From: JBDUDK01 sp040002995 | GTDB taxonomy: Bacteria > Actinomycetota > Acidimicrobiia > Acidimicrobiales > Ilumatobacteraceae | Assembly: GCA_040002995.1 (NCBI GenBank) | Contig: JBDUDK010000052.1 | Span: forward strand, 49,195 to 113,194 | Length of the DNA stretch: 64,000 nt | Direction of reading: 5' to 3' | In this document: piece after piece, positions 16,941 through 25,208 of the stretch | How the letters are laid out: the number at the start of each line of letters is the position of its first letter | Position numbering within the stretch: the first letter of the stretch is position 1 | Made by a program: the position numbers and the translations under genes | The notes under the pieces: generated by a model | Database searches by the model: none | Told to the model about the DNA's origin: nothing | What the model saw: the letters and a program-made list of their open reading frames with translations, nothing else

Positions 16941-17876
16941 ATGACCCGCGTGATCACGGTCGGCGGCGGCCAACTCGGCCCGGTGCAGCGCAGCGACTCC
17001 CGCGAGATGGTGGTCGATCGTCTCATCGCCCTCCTGCGCCAGGCTAAAAGCCACGCCTGCGATCTCGTGGTCTTCCCCGAACTCGCCCTGACCACGTTCT
17101 TCCCCCGTTGGTTCTTCGAGGCCCAAAGCGACATCGACGCGTTTTTCGAGACCGAGATGCCGTCGGCCGTGACCAAACCGCTCTTCGAGGAGGCGGCGCA
17201 GGCGGGTGTGGGCTTTTCGCTCGGGTTCGCCGAGCTCACCCCCGATGGCCATCACTACAACTCCCAGATCCTCGTCGGACCCGACGGCGTCGAGATCGGT
17301 CGCTACCGGAAAATTCATCTTCCCGGCCACGAGGAGTACGAAGCGTGGCGGGCCTTCCAGCATCTCGAGCGGCGCTACTTCGACCCCGGCCCTGACAGCT
17401 TCGCGGTGTGGGACGCGTTCGGCGGCACGGTGGGCATGGCGATCTGCAACGACCGTCGCTGGCCCGAGACCTATCGAGTCCTGGGCCTCCAGGGCGCCGA
17501 GCTCATCATCATCGGGTACAACACGCCGATCCATTACGCGCCCGATCCGAGCCAGGACGCGCTCGCTGTCTTTCACAACGCTCTTGTGATGCAGTCCGGG
17601 GCGTACCAGAACGGTGCGTGGGTGGTGGGCGTCGCGAAGGCGGGCGTCGAGGAGGGGGTAGACCTGCTCGCGGGGAGTTGCATCATCGCTCCATCCGGTC
17701 AGATTGTCGCCCAGGCCTCGACAAACGGCGACGAGTTGATCGTCGCCCGCTGCGACCTCGATCGGTGCGCGAATTACAAGAACACGCTGTTCGACTTCGA
17801 TCGTTACCGGCGCCCGGAGATGTACAAGATCATCACCGAGCGGAAGGGTGCCGTCGTCCGGCCCCGCTTGACATGA
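16941..17876 (+). CDS. N-carbamoyl-D-amino acid hydrolase (nitrilase superfamily)
   Basis: 311 aa from ATG 16941, chosen over in-frame ATGs at 16905 and 16917 because it gives MTRVITVGGGQLGP and puts the catalytic glutamate at residue 47, as in Agrobacterium DCase. The triad is Glu47 (FPELALTTFFPRW), Lys124 (RYRKIHLPGHEEYE) and Cys169 (AICNDRRWPE). Strong agreement continues through RPFQHLEKRYF-like and QNGAWVVGVAK regions. The enzyme hydrolyses N-carbamoyl D-amino acids to the amino acid, CO2 and ammonia after hydantoin ring opening. Its stop overlaps the start of the SsnA-like gene (ATGA). No hydantoinase is in the window. Confidence 0.9.
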   Translation: MTRVITVGGGQLGPVQRSDSREMVVDRLIALLRQAKSHACDLVVFPELALTTFFPRWFFEAQSDIDAFFETEMPSAVTKPLFEEAAQAGVGFSLGFAELTPDGHHYNSQILVGPDGVEIGRYRKIHLPGHEEYEAWRAFQHLERRYFDPGPDSFAVWDAFGGTVGMAICNDRRWPETYRVLGLQGAELIIIGYNTPIHYAPDPSQDALAVFHNALVMQSGAYQNGAWVVGVAKAGVEEGVDLLAGSCIIAPSGQIVAQASTNGDELIVARCDLDRCANYKNTLFDFDRYRRPEMYKIITERKGAVVRPRLT

Positions 17877-18892
17877 CCGTCACCACTTCAGGACTGGTGT
17901 GCGGGCACCATCATCTCTACTCCGCCCTGGCCCGCGGGATGCCCGCACCCAGCTCGGCACCCACGACGTTCGCCGAGATCCTCGAGCGCGTCTGGTGGCG
18001 CCTTGATGTCGCCCTTGATCTCGAAATGATTCGTTGGTCGGCGATGCTCGGCGCACTCGAGGCCCTCGAATGTGGCACCACGGCGATCGTCGATCACCAC
18101 GAGTCCCCGGCGGCCATCGAGGGCAGTCTCGACGTAATCGCCGAAGCGTGTGCCGCAGTGGGCGTGCACGTGTTGTGCGCGTACGGCATCACCGATCGTC
18201 ACGGTGCGGATGGCGCCCGGCGCGGTCTCGCCGAGAACGAACGCTTCCTGCGCGCGGGAGGAAAGGGTTTCGTCGGCGTGCACGCCACGTTCACGTGTAG
18301 CGATGCGACGCTCGCGGCGGCGGCGGGACTGGCCAACGATCTTGGCGTCGGGGTCCATATCCATGTCGCTGAGGGGGAGGTCGATGCCGAGGCGGGCGCG
18401 CGGCTCGAGCCTCTGGCGCAGGAGTCGTGGCTGCTCGTGCACTGCGTCCATCTTGATCGTGACTTGCCCGGGACGATCGCCCACAATCCCAGGTCGAACA
18501 TGAACAACGCCGTCGGCTACGCCTGGCCCGCGCGTCGCCACAACCCGGTGGTGCTCGGCACCGATGGCATCGGGGGCGACATGCTCGAAGAGTTTCGCCT
18601 TGCCTTCGCCCGGGCTCGCGAAGCCGACGTACTCGCGACGCCCGAGACCGCGTGGACGTGGCTCACGAACGGGTACCGACTCGTGCCGGAGGCGCGCGAT
18701 GACTCGGTTACGTGGTCGTACGAGCACGCCGACTCACCGTGGCACGCGGCGTACACGCCGGCCATCCGCGCGCTCAGGGTTGTGGTCGACGGCGACGAGG
18801 TCCTGCGCGACGGACAGCCCACGCGCGTCGACGGGCATGAGGTGCGGGCGAAGGCGGCCGAGCAGGCGCAGCGCCTCTTCGCCCGCCTGTAA
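17873..18892 (+). CDS. SsnA-like amidohydrolase/aminohydrolase lacking the usual N-terminal domain
   Basis: 339 aa from ATG 17873. The metal-binding barrel is well preserved: GHHHLYSALARGM (residues ~10-22, matching HxHxYS of SsnA), HIHVAEGEVD, LLVHCVHLD, IAHNPRSNMNNAVGYA and LGTDGIGGDMLEE. Relatives (SsnA, chlorohydrolase, 8-oxoguanine deaminase) carry about 60 residues of beta-sandwich before the HxH motif; here the protein begins almost on the motif. A C-terminal strand set (ALRVVVDGDEVLRDGQPT) remains. Reading further upstream in this frame gives DCase antisense-like nonsense, so the shortening appears real. Coupled to DCase by ATGA; together they suggest deamination/decarbamoylation of a nucleobase-derived or hydantoin compound. 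Confidence 0.78.
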   Translation: MTVTTSGLVCGHHHLYSALARGMPAPSSAPTTFAEILERVWWRLDVALDLEMIRWSAMLGALEALECGTTAIVDHHESPAAIEGSLDVIAEACAAVGVHVLCAYGITDRHGADGARRGLAENERFLRAGGKGFVGVHATFTCSDATLAAAAGLANDLGVGVHIHVAEGEVDAEAGARLEPLAQESWLLVHCVHLDRDLPGTIAHNPRSNMNNAVGYAWPARRHNPVVLGTDGIGGDMLEEFRLAFARAREADVLATPETAWTWLTNGYRLVPEARDDSVTWSYEHADSPWHAAYTPAIRALRVVVDGDEVLRDGQPTRVDGHEVRAKAAEQAQRLFARL

Positions 18893-18989
18893 CCCTTCCC
18901 CGGCCTCTTGAGGAAACACTGGACTTCGGCGGGAGGCCCCCTCCCTGGTTCAAACGCGGCGGCCCGGCTGATCGCGTCGCAGTGGCAGC

Positions 18990-19994
18990 ATGGCGGCCGT
19001 GCCGCCTGTTGCGTTGTACCTGCAAGACGCTCACCCGATTCGCGACGCCATGGGCTACGTGGCCGAGGCCGAGGCGAAAGGCTTCGCTGCGGTGTGGCAG
19101 GCCGACAGCCGCCTCGTGCGCGACGCGATCGTGCCGATGTCGGCGTTCGCCGCCACCACCGATCGCATCAAGATCGGATCGGGCGTCGTCGACTGCTGGA
19201 CGCGGAACCCCGCCCGGCTCGCCGCGATGTTCTCCACGCTCGATGACCTGGCGCCCGGTCGCGTGATCCTTGGTATCGGCGCGTGGTGGGACCCGCTGGC
19301 CGCCAAGGTCGGCATCGAACGCCGTAGACCCCTCACCGTCATGCGCGAGATCGTCGAGGTGGTCCGCTTGCTGCTGCGCTGCGATGGGCCGGTGACATTC
19401 GATGGGAGCTACGTGCACCTCGACGGTGTCGAGCTCGACTACGTGCACCAGGAGCGCCGGCCGAAGCAGGTCCCGATCTATATCGGGGCCACCGGTCTGC
19501 AGATGATGGAGCTGACGGGCGAAATCGCGGACGGTGCGGTGCTCAACTACCTCGTCTCGCCCAGCTATAACCGCTCGGCGCTGGAGGCACTTGAACGGGG
19601 CGCGGCGAAGCGGGGGCGCTCCCTCGACGACATCGACCGCCCTCAGTTGGTTGTCTGTTCGCTCGACAGCGACCGCGCCCGTGCCCTCGACAACGCACGC
19701 CTGCTCGTCACGCAGTACCTGGGACAGCAGCCCCACATCATGAAAGCGTCCGGAGTGCCCGAGTCGCTCCTCGACGACATCGGTAAGGTGTTGACGTGGC
19801 CGGCCACGCACGATCAGGTCGTGGCGGCCTCCAAGCTGGTGCCCGACGACATCGTGCAGATGATCACCGCGTCGGGGACTCCGGATGAGTGCCGGGAGAA
19901 GGTCGCGGAGTACGTGGCCAACGGGTGCACGTGCCCGATCCTCTATCCGCTGGGTGACGACGTCTCCGCCATGATCGACGCGTTCGCGCTCTGA
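18990..19994 (+). CDS. LLM class (F420-type) oxidoreductase
   Basis: 334 aa luciferase-like TIM barrel. The N-terminus VALYLQDAHPIRDAMGYVAEAEAKGFAAVWQADSR, then KIGSGVVDCWTRNPARLAAMFSTLDDLAPGRVILGIGAWW, is typical of actinobacterial F420-dependent LLM enzymes such as Mer-like reductases. Substrate unknown. The last ~60 residues contain the ASGTPDECREKVAEYVANGCTCPILYPLG motif seen in this family. The 97 bp before it hold no recognisable element. Stop is 6 bp from the convergent aquaporin stop. Confidence 0.88.
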   Translation: MAAVPPVALYLQDAHPIRDAMGYVAEAEAKGFAAVWQADSRLVRDAIVPMSAFAATTDRIKIGSGVVDCWTRNPARLAAMFSTLDDLAPGRVILGIGAWWDPLAAKVGIERRRPLTVMREIVEVVRLLLRCDGPVTFDGSYVHLDGVELDYVHQERRPKQVPIYIGATGLQMMELTGEIADGAVLNYLVSPSYNRSALEALERGAAKRGRSLDDIDRPQLVVCSLDSDRARALDNARLLVTQYLGQQPHIMKASGVPESLLDDIGKVLTWPATHDQVVAASKLVPDDIVQMITASGTPDECREKVAEYVANGCTCPILYPLGDDVSAMIDAFAL

Positions 19995-20000
19995 CGCTCG

Positions 20001-20771
20001 TTACGTATCGGGGTCGCCGTCGAGCTTGTCGGCCACCGAGTCGAGCGTGCGGGCCATTGATTCGTTCATGAACACGGTGTCCTCGAGACGGGCGTCGTCG
20101 ACTGCGACCCACGTCAACACGCCCACCGCGGCACCCAGAATCGGGAAGAGGAGGAATGCCCAGAGCTGCGACAGCGCGTCAGTGCCGGAGAAGATGGCTG
20201 TGCCGAAGCTGCGGGCCGGATTCACCGACGTGTTGTCGACGGGGATCGTCACCAGGTGGATGAGGGTGAGCGTGAGGCCGATCGTCAAGCCCCCGGCTCC
20301 TGGCGCCATCCTCTTTGAGAACGTCGTGAGGACGACGAAGATGAGGAGCGCTGTGAACACGATCTCGACGAGCGCGACGGCGCCGAGGTTGAACGGCGTG
20401 CCGCCTTTCGTGCCCCACCCGTTCGCGGCGAAGTGGTTCTTCGCGCTGAACCCATCCTGGCCCTTGGCGATCGCGAAGATGATGAGGCCACCGAGCGCCG
20501 CACCCAGAAACTGACCGACGAGGTAGTAGCCAACCTTGGTGCCCTCGACCTTCTTGGCGAACCAGAGGCCGATCGTCACCGCCGGATTGATATGGCAGCC
20601 CGAGACCGGACCGATGGCGTAGCCCATGGCGAGCAACGAGAAGCCGAACGCCAGCGCGATGCCGAGACGCCCGATGGTGTCACCAGCGAGAATCGCGCTG
20701 CCGGGGCCGCCAATCACCAGCACGCATGTGCCGATCAGTTCGGCGGCGAGGATCCTGAATGGATTTCTCAT
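20001..20771 (-). CDS. Aquaporin / MIP family channel
   Basis: 256 aa from ATG 20771, which is preceded on the coding strand by a strong purine run (GGGGGG about 5 bp upstream); a longer frame to 20840 adds a non-membrane leader. Six transmembrane helices and both NPA boxes are visible: CHINPAVTIGLWF and TSVNPARSFGTAIF. Residues around the second NPA (Arg after NPA) fit a selectivity filter of the AqpZ water-channel type rather than GlpF. About 30 residues of cytoplasmic tail follow. Confidence 0.93.
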   Translation of the reverse strand: MRNPFRILAAELIGTCVLVIGGPGSAILAGDTIGRLGIALAFGFSLLAMGYAIGPVSGCHINPAVTIGLWFAKKVEGTKVGYYLVGQFLGAALGGLIIFAIAKGQDGFSAKNHFAANGWGTKGGTPFNLGAVALVEIVFTALLIFVVLTTFSKRMAPGAGGLTIGLTLTLIHLVTIPVDNTSVNPARSFGTAIFSGTDALSQLWAFLLFPILGAAVGVLTWVAVDDARLEDTVFMNESMARTLDSVADKLDGDPDT

Positions 20772-20832
20772 CTTCACCCCCCTGTCGTGATGCAACGGAA
20801 AGATTCGCACGCCGCGCTCCCAGTTTTGGCGA

Positions 20833-22239
20833 TCACGCAATCACGACGACCGCGTCGGCCAGTTGGGCGAGGGTGCGAACCTCGAAGACGCCACTGCACT
20901 CGGGCGCATAGTCGTCGATCGCAGAATCGTCGGTGCCCCAGTCCTGGCGCGGTTCTGGGTTGAACCAATAGACGTGCTTGGCCGTGCGGGAGAGCTCGCG
21001 GAACGCCTCGAGCCCGCTGTCTCGGAAGTTCGTCCTGGCGTCTCCGGTGATGATGATCGTGGTCGTCGGGGCGACGACGTCGCCGAGGGCTCGAACCTGG
21101 AAGCGGCGAAAGACCCGGCCGTAGTCGCTGTGGCCGTCGCCTTCGACGACGCCCGGCTGCGACAACAGCCCGTGCGGATCGAGGCTGTATTCGGTGGTGG
21201 TGAAGAGGTCGGTGACCTCGGCGAATCCGTCGACGAAGACGAAGGTGCGGAGGCGGGCGAACTCGTCGTGCAGCGCGTGCACAAGCGACAACGTGAAATG
21301 CGCGAACTCAGCTACCGAACCCGACACGTCGCAGAGGAGAACCAGATCGGGCTTCGACGACTTCCGTTGCTTGAACGCCGGATCGAGCGGGACCCCGCCG
21401 ACCGAAAGTGAGCGGCGCACGGTACGCCGGACATCGAGGCGGCCACGGCGGCGGAGCTTGCGCCGCCGCGCGATCCGGGCGGACAGGGCGCGAGCAAGGG
21501 GCCGTACCGCCTCGCGCATCGCGAGGAGCTCGGTGGTCGAGGCGGTGAGCACATCGATGTCGCCGTGCCTTCCGAGCGCGAGGCTCTCGTCGCCGAGCCG
21601 TCCGAGCTCGACCAGCCGTTTGCGTAGCTCGGTGGCAAGTAGGCGCCGGAACTCCTCGACGTCGGCGGTGATCTCGGTGCGGCGCAGCCGTTCTTCAAAC
21701 GCGGTGAGGTCGGCGGTCGCATCGAACTTGGCGGCGCGTAGCGCCCGCTGCAACAGGGTCGCGAGGTCGAGCGCCCGCAAAACGCGGAACAGATACGACC
21801 GCTCGCTCGCTCCGTCGCCCGAGTCGAGACCGGCGAAGGCATTCACGGCCAAGGCGGCCAGCGCTCGAAGCGCGTCGAGGTCACCGGCCTGCAGCGCGGC
21901 GACGATAGCGGCGAGCAGCTCCGTGGAGGCCGGTCCTGCGGCGATATCGGCGCCCGGGGACGGGCCAGTCGCGGCAGCGCCGGTATCCAATGGCTCCGGC
22001 AACGGGGCCGCGGCGAAGACGCGATCGAACAAGTCATCGAACACCGCCTCGTCGAGCGGGCGCTTGACGAGCGTGGCGCGCAGCGCCGCCCGCACCAACC
22101 GGCGGTCTCCGACGTCGAGATGGTGGAGCGCTTCGACGGCGTCGATGACTTCGACGATGGCAACCGGAACACCCGCGGCGCGCAGGCGGTTGAAGAGCAA
22201 GAGCAACCGATCGAGCACGCGGTCGCCGGCGTCGATCAT
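20833..22239 (-). CDS. VWA domain protein, CoxE-like
   Basis: 468 aa from ATG 22239 (MIDAGDRVLDRLLLLFNRLR). The C-terminal half holds a von Willebrand A domain with an intact MIDAS, LVLLCDVSGSVAEFAHF (DxSxS), and the family end PECSGVFEVRTLAQLADAVV. The N-terminal half is helical and rich in Ala/Asp. CoxE-like proteins usually work with a MoxR AAA+ ATPase to mature molybdenum enzymes; no MoxR gene is adjacent here, though an orphan molybdopterin subunit lies 11 kb away. Role therefore inferred only at family level. Confidence 0.85.
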   Translation of the reverse strand: MIDAGDRVLDRLLLLFNRLRAAGVPVAIVEVIDAVEALHHLDVGDRRLVRAALRATLVKRPLDEAVFDDLFDRVFAAAPLPEPLDTGAAATGPSPGADIAAGPASTELLAAIVAALQAGDLDALRALAALAVNAFAGLDSGDGASERSYLFRVLRALDLATLLQRALRAAKFDATADLTAFEERLRRTEITADVEEFRRLLATELRKRLVELGRLGDESLALGRHGDIDVLTASTTELLAMREAVRPLARALSARIARRRKLRRRGRLDVRRTVRRSLSVGGVPLDPAFKQRKSSKPDLVLLCDVSGSVAEFAHFTLSLVHALHDEFARLRTFVFVDGFAEVTDLFTTTEYSLDPHGLLSQPGVVEGDGHSDYGRVFRRFQVRALGDVVAPTTTIIITGDARTNFRDSGLEAFRELSRTAKHVYWFNPEPRQDWGTDDSAIDDYAPECSGVFEVRTLAQLADAVVVIA

Positions 22240-22256
22240 GCGAGAATCGCCCGCGC

Positions 22257-22793
22257 ATGGAGGCGCCCCACGTTGCACCCGGTCGCCTCGTGCGCCTCGG
22301 CGTAATTGTGCCGAAGGGAATGGATCAAGACTCCGCGGGTCGCCTGGCCCGTATGTGTGATCTTGCGCGAATCGACGTGGTCTGGGTCGACGATCCTGCC
22401 CGCGCGAGGGCGATGGCGTCTGAGGTCAGCCACGCGAAGGTTCTCGTACGGCCCGAGCGCGATGAACCATGGGCCCGCACGGTGGCCGTCTCGATTGGTC
22501 GGACCGAGGCCGAGGCGGCGGCGCGCGCCGACGCAGACCCTGCCTTCGCCCACACCGGTGATCCCCGCGAGGGAGGCCTGTTCGGCACGTTGGAACAGTG
22601 TCAGGACGCCGTGATCGCGCTGGCCCACCAGGGCGTCGTCGACGTGCGGTGCGTCTTGCCGGACGCGCCCGACGTGCACGATGTCATTGCTCAACTCACG
22701 GCCGTGGCCATCGGTTCGTTGGCGACCCATCGTCCCGATGCCGCCCGCAGCGCGGCGCCGCCCCCTCCGCCCTGGTCGCGGCCGGATCAGTGA
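22257..22793 (+). CDS. Hypothetical protein resembling the C-terminal part of LLM oxidoreductases
   Basis: 178 aa, ATG 22257. Not a known full-length family. Residues ~70-160 (ARTVAVSIGRTEAEAAARADADPAF...GLFGTLEQCQDAVIALAHQGVVDVRCVLPDAPD) resemble the C-terminal barrel segment of luciferase-like monooxygenases, where a threshold-and-filter motif precedes the last helix. The N-terminal half lacks the flavin-binding portion, so it is either a remnant or a small non-catalytic relative. It ends in a Pro/Arg-rich tail. The start lies 17 bp from the divergent VWA start. Confidence 0.55.
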   Translation: MEAPHVAPGRLVRLGVIVPKGMDQDSAGRLARMCDLARIDVVWVDDPARARAMASEVSHAKVLVRPERDEPWARTVAVSIGRTEAEAAARADADPAFAHTGDPREGGLFGTLEQCQDAVIALAHQGVVDVRCVLPDAPDVHDVIAQLTAVAIGSLATHRPDAARSAAPPPPPWSRPDQ

Positions 22794-22795
22794 CG

Positions 22796-23578
22796 TCACC
22801 GCTTGGCGAGCTGTGCACTGATGTCGGCAGCGGTGGCGAGCAGGAGTTGGAGAAACTCCCCTCGCAGTTCTTTGAGTGTCACCCGCCCCGCGTGACCCGA
22901 GACGTTGATCGCGGCGACGGCTCGGCCGCGGCTGTCGCGAAGGGCGGTGGCCACCGACCGTACGCCGACCTCGAGCTCTTGGTCGAGAAGCGCCCAGCCC
23001 GACTCGCGCACGCGGCCGATCTCGGCTCGGAGCGCCTCGGTCGTAGTGATCGTGTACGCGGTGCGGGGTCTGAGTTGCGCGGTGTCGAGGAAAGCGTCGA
23101 GCTGCGCTTCGGGCAACTCGCTCAACAACACCCGACCCATTGACGTCATCTCCGCCGGCAGCCGCGAGCCGATTGCGAGCGACACGGTCATGATGCGCTT
23201 CGTGGGGACTCTCGCCACGTAGATGATGTCGGGCCCGTCGAGGACGGAGGCCGACACGGATTCGTGCACCCGCTCCGACAGCGCCTCCATGAAGGGCTGC
23301 GCGATGTCGGCCACCTTGAGCGACGAGACGTAGGCGTAGCCGAGGTCGAGAACCTTCGGAGTGAGCTCGAACAAACGGGCGTCGCTCGACACGTAGCCGA
23401 GCGATTCGAGTGTGAGCAGGATGCGGCGCGCCGTGGCGCGCGTGAGGCCGGCGAGCCGAGCGACATCGGACAGTGTGAGCGTGGCGTGGTCGGCGGAGAA
23501 CACCCGCAGAACGGACAGCCCGCGCTCGAGCGACTGCACGAAATCACCGGGACGGTCTCTTACGCCGCTGGTTGACAT
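22796..23578 (-). CDS. IclR-family transcriptional regulator, PcaR/PobR-like
   Basis: 260 aa from ATG 23578. N-terminal winged helix: FVQSLERGLSVLRVFSADHATLTLSDVARLAGLTRATARRILLTLESLGYV; C-terminal effector domain with ALLDQELEVGVRSVA and a final Val/Leu-rich helix, the pattern of PcaR/PobR/CatR-type IclR regulators of aromatic catabolism. It is divergent from the hydroquinone dioxygenase small-subunit gene with 119 bp between the starts, the classical arrangement for a pathway-specific activator or repressor. The effector may be hydroquinone, hydroxyquinol or 3-oxoadipate. Confidence 0.9.
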   Translation of the reverse strand: MSTSGVRDRPGDFVQSLERGLSVLRVFSADHATLTLSDVARLAGLTRATARRILLTLESLGYVSSDARLFELTPKVLDLGYAYVSSLKVADIAQPFMEALSERVHESVSASVLDGPDIIYVARVPTKRIMTVSLAIGSRLPAEMTSMGRVLLSELPEAQLDAFLDTAQLRPRTAYTITTTEALRAEIGRVRESGWALLDQELEVGVRSVATALRDSRGRAVAAINVSGHAGRVTLKELRGEFLQLLLATAADISAQLAKR

Positions 23579-23697
23579 CCGTTGCACGCTCCGGACTAAA
23601 GTTCTGAGGACGCACAGTAGTTCGACAGGCGTACACGATCAAGCATCACGAGGCAGGCAAACGGCGCAGGCAACATCGCACCAGCAAGGGGGCCGAG

Positions 23698-24189
23698 GTG
23701 GCGTACACCACGAAGTTCGGGTCGTTGGGGCAGTACGAAAAGGGCACGATCGAGATCATCGACGACGATCCACGGCGCTATGCCTTCTCCAACATTTTCG
23801 AGGTGGCGGCGCACGCGAAGCCATACGAGAAGATCGCGGTCGGCAAGAACATGCAATACGTCCTCGAGGCCATTCGCGCCGACGGCACTAGCGGCTGGCG
23901 CACCTGCGCCCACGACGAGTTCGCGCTCGTGATGGCCGGCCAGGTCGAGGTGCGGCTCGTGAAGCTCACGACGCCCGCGGTCGACCCGAAAAAGGAGGGC
24001 TCGGTGGCGCTTCCCGGGGAGCCGATCGGCCAGAAGATGGGTCGGGTGATCGGCGGGCAGGGCCACATGATCTTGCTGCCCGCCAATGCCGCGTACCAGT
24101 TTCATGCGGCGGAGCCTTCAGTGATTCTGCTGCAGACCATCAAGGGCGACGACACCATCGAACGCTGGGCTGAGATCTGTCTATCCTGA
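23698..24189 (+). CDS. Hydroquinone 1,2-dioxygenase, small subunit (HapC/PnpC-like)
   Basis: 163 aa from GTG 23698, preceded by AAGGGGG 5 bp upstream. Cupin-like protein (AHDEFALVMAGQVEVRLVKL..., GGQGHMILLPANAAYQFHAAEPSVILLQTI) of the size known for the small, non-catalytic subunit of two-component Fe(II) hydroquinone dioxygenases (HapC of 4-hydroxyacetophenone, PnpC of 4-nitrophenol pathways). The partner large subunit follows 19 bp downstream. Identity rests mainly on this pairing plus remembered family sequence. Confidence 0.8.
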   Translation: MAYTTKFGSLGQYEKGTIEIIDDDPRRYAFSNIFEVAAHAKPYEKIAVGKNMQYVLEAIRADGTSGWRTCAHDEFALVMAGQVEVRLVKLTTPAVDPKKEGSVALPGEPIGQKMGRVIGGQGHMILLPANAAYQFHAAEPSVILLQTIKGDDTIERWAEICLS

Positions 24190-24208
24190 GTCTCGAGGAG
24201 AAGAAGCG

Positions 24209-25189
24209 ATGAGTACGACCACGAGCGACGTGAAAAGTTCCGCTCCGAACGAGCACGGCTACCGAGAATTCACACTCGGCGGTTTCGCTTTTCGCCGAGA
24301 TGAATTCTTCGCCCACATCACCTGGCCCACAGGGAGCCACGTCATTAGCATCGACGGCTTCCTGCGGGCGTTGCAGCGCGACGTGGCGTGGAATTTCTTC
24401 TACGGCACCGTGAACTTCGACGGTGTGATCGGCACCGTCAATCACTACGGCAACGTCGACTTGTTCGCGGGCCGCTACAACGACGCCTACCGCAAGGCCG
24501 AACTCGATCACGTCGAGAACTTCGACGCCGAGGTGATCGGGCCAACGTTCAAGGCGATGCTCGACGACTGGACGAACGCCGACTTCGATCCGTTCGCGAG
24601 TCCGGCCGAGACGGGGAAGCCCTTCGGAGTGAAGAACGGGAACAACACACCCGCGGTCACTCGCCACCGCGTTACCGCAAGTCGCATGGTGGGCGTGCCC
24701 GGCGACGAGACGGTGCGTACCGACGCCACCCATCCGATCAACCGGATGTTCGCCGACGTTCCCCAAACGGTGCCGAAGATTGAAGCCGAGCCCGGCTTCG
24801 AGAACGAGGTGTGCGCATTCAACCTGTTCGCCTACCTCAGCCGCAGCGATGTCACCTGGAATCCGTCGGTGGTGTCGGTCTGCAAGGACAGCTTGTACTG
24901 CCCTACCACCGAGGAGTACATCCTGCCGATCATCCACGGCAACGACCGCGTCGAATGGTTCGTTCAGCTCTCCGACGAGATCAAGTGGGACGTGCAGGAT
25001 CGGGACACCGGCGCGGCACGTGCCAAGGTGACGATGCGGGCCGGCGATGTCGCCGCCATGCCGGGCGACATCCGCCATCAGGGCTTCTCACCGAAGCGAT
25101 CAATGCTGCTGGTGTGGGAGAACGCGTCGGCGGAACTGCCGGCCCTCATCGCGTCCGGCAAGGCACCGACCGCGCCCGTCGAGTTCTAG
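24209..25189 (+). CDS. Hydroquinone 1,2-dioxygenase, large catalytic subunit (HapD/PnpD-like)
   Basis: 326 aa, RBS GAGGAGAAG before ATG 24209. Extended stretches such as FLRALQRDVAWNFFYGTVNFD, SRSDVTWNPS, CKDSLYCPTTEEYILP and GDVAAMPGDIRHQG match the large subunit of PnpCD/HapCD as I remember it. His243, Asn245, Glu249 and His290 reproduce the spacing of the Fe(II) ligands I recall for PnpD (His256, Asn258, Glu262, His303; 0, +2, +6, +47). It cleaves hydroquinone to 4-hydroxymuconic semialdehyde. Its genes lead the degradation operon under the divergent IclR gene. Confidence 0.88.
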   Translation: MSTTTSDVKSSAPNEHGYREFTLGGFAFRRDEFFAHITWPTGSHVISIDGFLRALQRDVAWNFFYGTVNFDGVIGTVNHYGNVDLFAGRYNDAYRKAELDHVENFDAEVIGPTFKAMLDDWTNADFDPFASPAETGKPFGVKNGNNTPAVTRHRVTASRMVGVPGDETVRTDATHPINRMFADVPQTVPKIEAEPGFENEVCAFNLFAYLSRSDVTWNPSVVSVCKDSLYCPTTEEYILPIIHGNDRVEWFVQLSDEIKWDVQDRDTGAARAKVTMRAGDVAAMPGDIRHQGFSPKRSMLLVWENASAELPALIASGKAPTAPVEF

Positions 25190-25208
25190 GCGCCGGGCGG
25201 CTTCCAAG

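Noticed and set aside
16905..17576. Long N-terminal extension of the double-GNAT frame on the minus strand
   Set aside because: It runs antisense to the DCase gene and has no GNAT or other domain.
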